DNA of 64,000 bases from Paraburkholderia bryophila (GTDB taxonomy: Bacteria > Pseudomonadota > Gammaproteobacteria > Burkholderiales > Burkholderiaceae). Shown here piece by piece: positions 63,740 through 64,000 of the stretch (the first letter of the stretch is position 1; each line of letters opens with the position of its first letter). The notes beneath the pieces were generated by a model that was given only the letters and a program-made list of their open reading frames with translations, did no database searches and was not told where the DNA came from. The position numbers and the translations under genes were made by a program. Location of the stretch: assembly GCF_013409255.1 (NCBI RefSeq), contig NZ_JACCAS010000002.1, positions 1,426,001 to 1,490,000 of the forward strand, in the 5' to 3' direction.

Positions 63740-64000
63740 GCACGCGGCGGCTGGTAGTCGGCATTAGTGGTGCCTCCGGGTTTGTCTACGGCGTGCGCCT
63801 GCTGCAATTGCTGCGTGAACTCGATATCGAAACGCATCTGACAGTCTCGCGTAGCGCGTTACTCACCATGACGCACGAAACCGACTACAAGCTCGCCGAC
63901 GTGAGCGCACTCGCCAGCGCCACCTACCGTTGCGACGACATGGCCGCGGCCATCTCCAGCGGCTCATTCCGCTCAATGGGCATGATCGTCGCGCCATGTT
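63736..64000 (+). CDS. UbiX-family flavin prenyltransferase, 5' part
   Basis: ATG 63736 overlaps the UbiD stop (ATGA). The visible residues begin MSTRRLVVGISGASGFVYGVRLLQLLREL, with the GxSGASG nucleotide-binding motif of UbiX. Truncated by the right edge at about 88 residues. Would make prenyl-FMN for the adjacent decarboxylase. Confidence 0.92.
   Translation, partial: MSTRRLVVGISGASGFVYGVRLLQLLRELDIETHLTVSRSALLTMTHETDYKLADVSALASATYRCDDMAAAISSGSFRSMGMIVAPC

Overview
The window looks like a chromosomal segment of a Burkholderiales bacterium, most likely Paraburkholderia or a close relative. The evidence is high-GC coding with strong third-position G/C, a 2-aminobenzoyl-CoA pathway operon, and many LysR, AraC, MarR and TetR regulators and short-chain dehydrogenases. 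No rRNA, tRNA or CRISPR array was recognised. The genus is an inference from gene content.

Region 1 (1 to about 18.6 kb) is an accessory region of defence type. By eye it is AT-richer and less codon-biased than the rest. It holds, in order: the 5' end of a large minus-strand gene coupled to a ribbon-helix-helix protein; three poorly characterised genes (1494-3773); a 1440-residue NACHT-type ATPase with a C-terminal PD-(D/E)XK-like nuclease; a two-gene cassette of an unknown 282-residue protein and a 770-residue SF1 helicase; a complete ABC-three-component (ABC-3C) system (nuclease-like effector, middle component 2, Rad50-like ATPase with zinc hook); two small overlapping genes; and a membrane-anchored, coiled-coil, nuclease-like protein with a small partner. 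One of the small genes (15720-16055) has a broken second copy at 18040-18396. The right edge (18.5-19.1 kb) holds a terminator hairpin and diverged repeats with coding remnants.

Region 2 (19.1-27.5 kb) is a tightly overlapping operon for aerobic anthranilate degradation through CoA thioesters: 2-aminobenzoyl-CoA monooxygenase/reductase, SDR, MarR regulator, enoyl-CoA hydratase, acyl-CoA dehydrogenase, hotdog thioesterase, RidA-like protein and 2-aminobenzoate-CoA ligase. A consensus-like sigma70 promoter with an embedded palindrome precedes it.

Region 3 (27.6-47.4 kb) is ordinary core and niche content: GST, DHA2 MFS exporter, AraC/GyrI regulator, peptidyl-dipeptidase Dcp, a serine-hydrolase lipoprotein, a ParA-like ATPase, a siaABCD-like signalling operon (PP2C phosphatase with CBS-like N-terminus, kinase/anti-sigma type protein, DUF1987 phosphoprotein, GGEEF diguanylate cyclase), an AraC regulator divergent from two SDRs, an RlpA-like protein, a hybrid histidine kinase, DUF429, GNAT and a secreted NHL-type propeller.

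Region 4 (47.5-64 kb) contains an MBL hydrolase pair divergent from a GcvA-like LysR regulator, an ArsR-type regulator divergent from an NTF2-like protein, a truncated sensor gene next to an IS256-family element, an HSL esterase, an Ohr/TetR module with shared palindromes, a periplasmic molybdenum hydroxylase of two subunits with a LysR gene next to it, and a LysR-controlled cluster of two paralogous amidohydrolases, a UbiD decarboxylase and the start of its UbiX-type prenyltransferase, which runs off the right edge.
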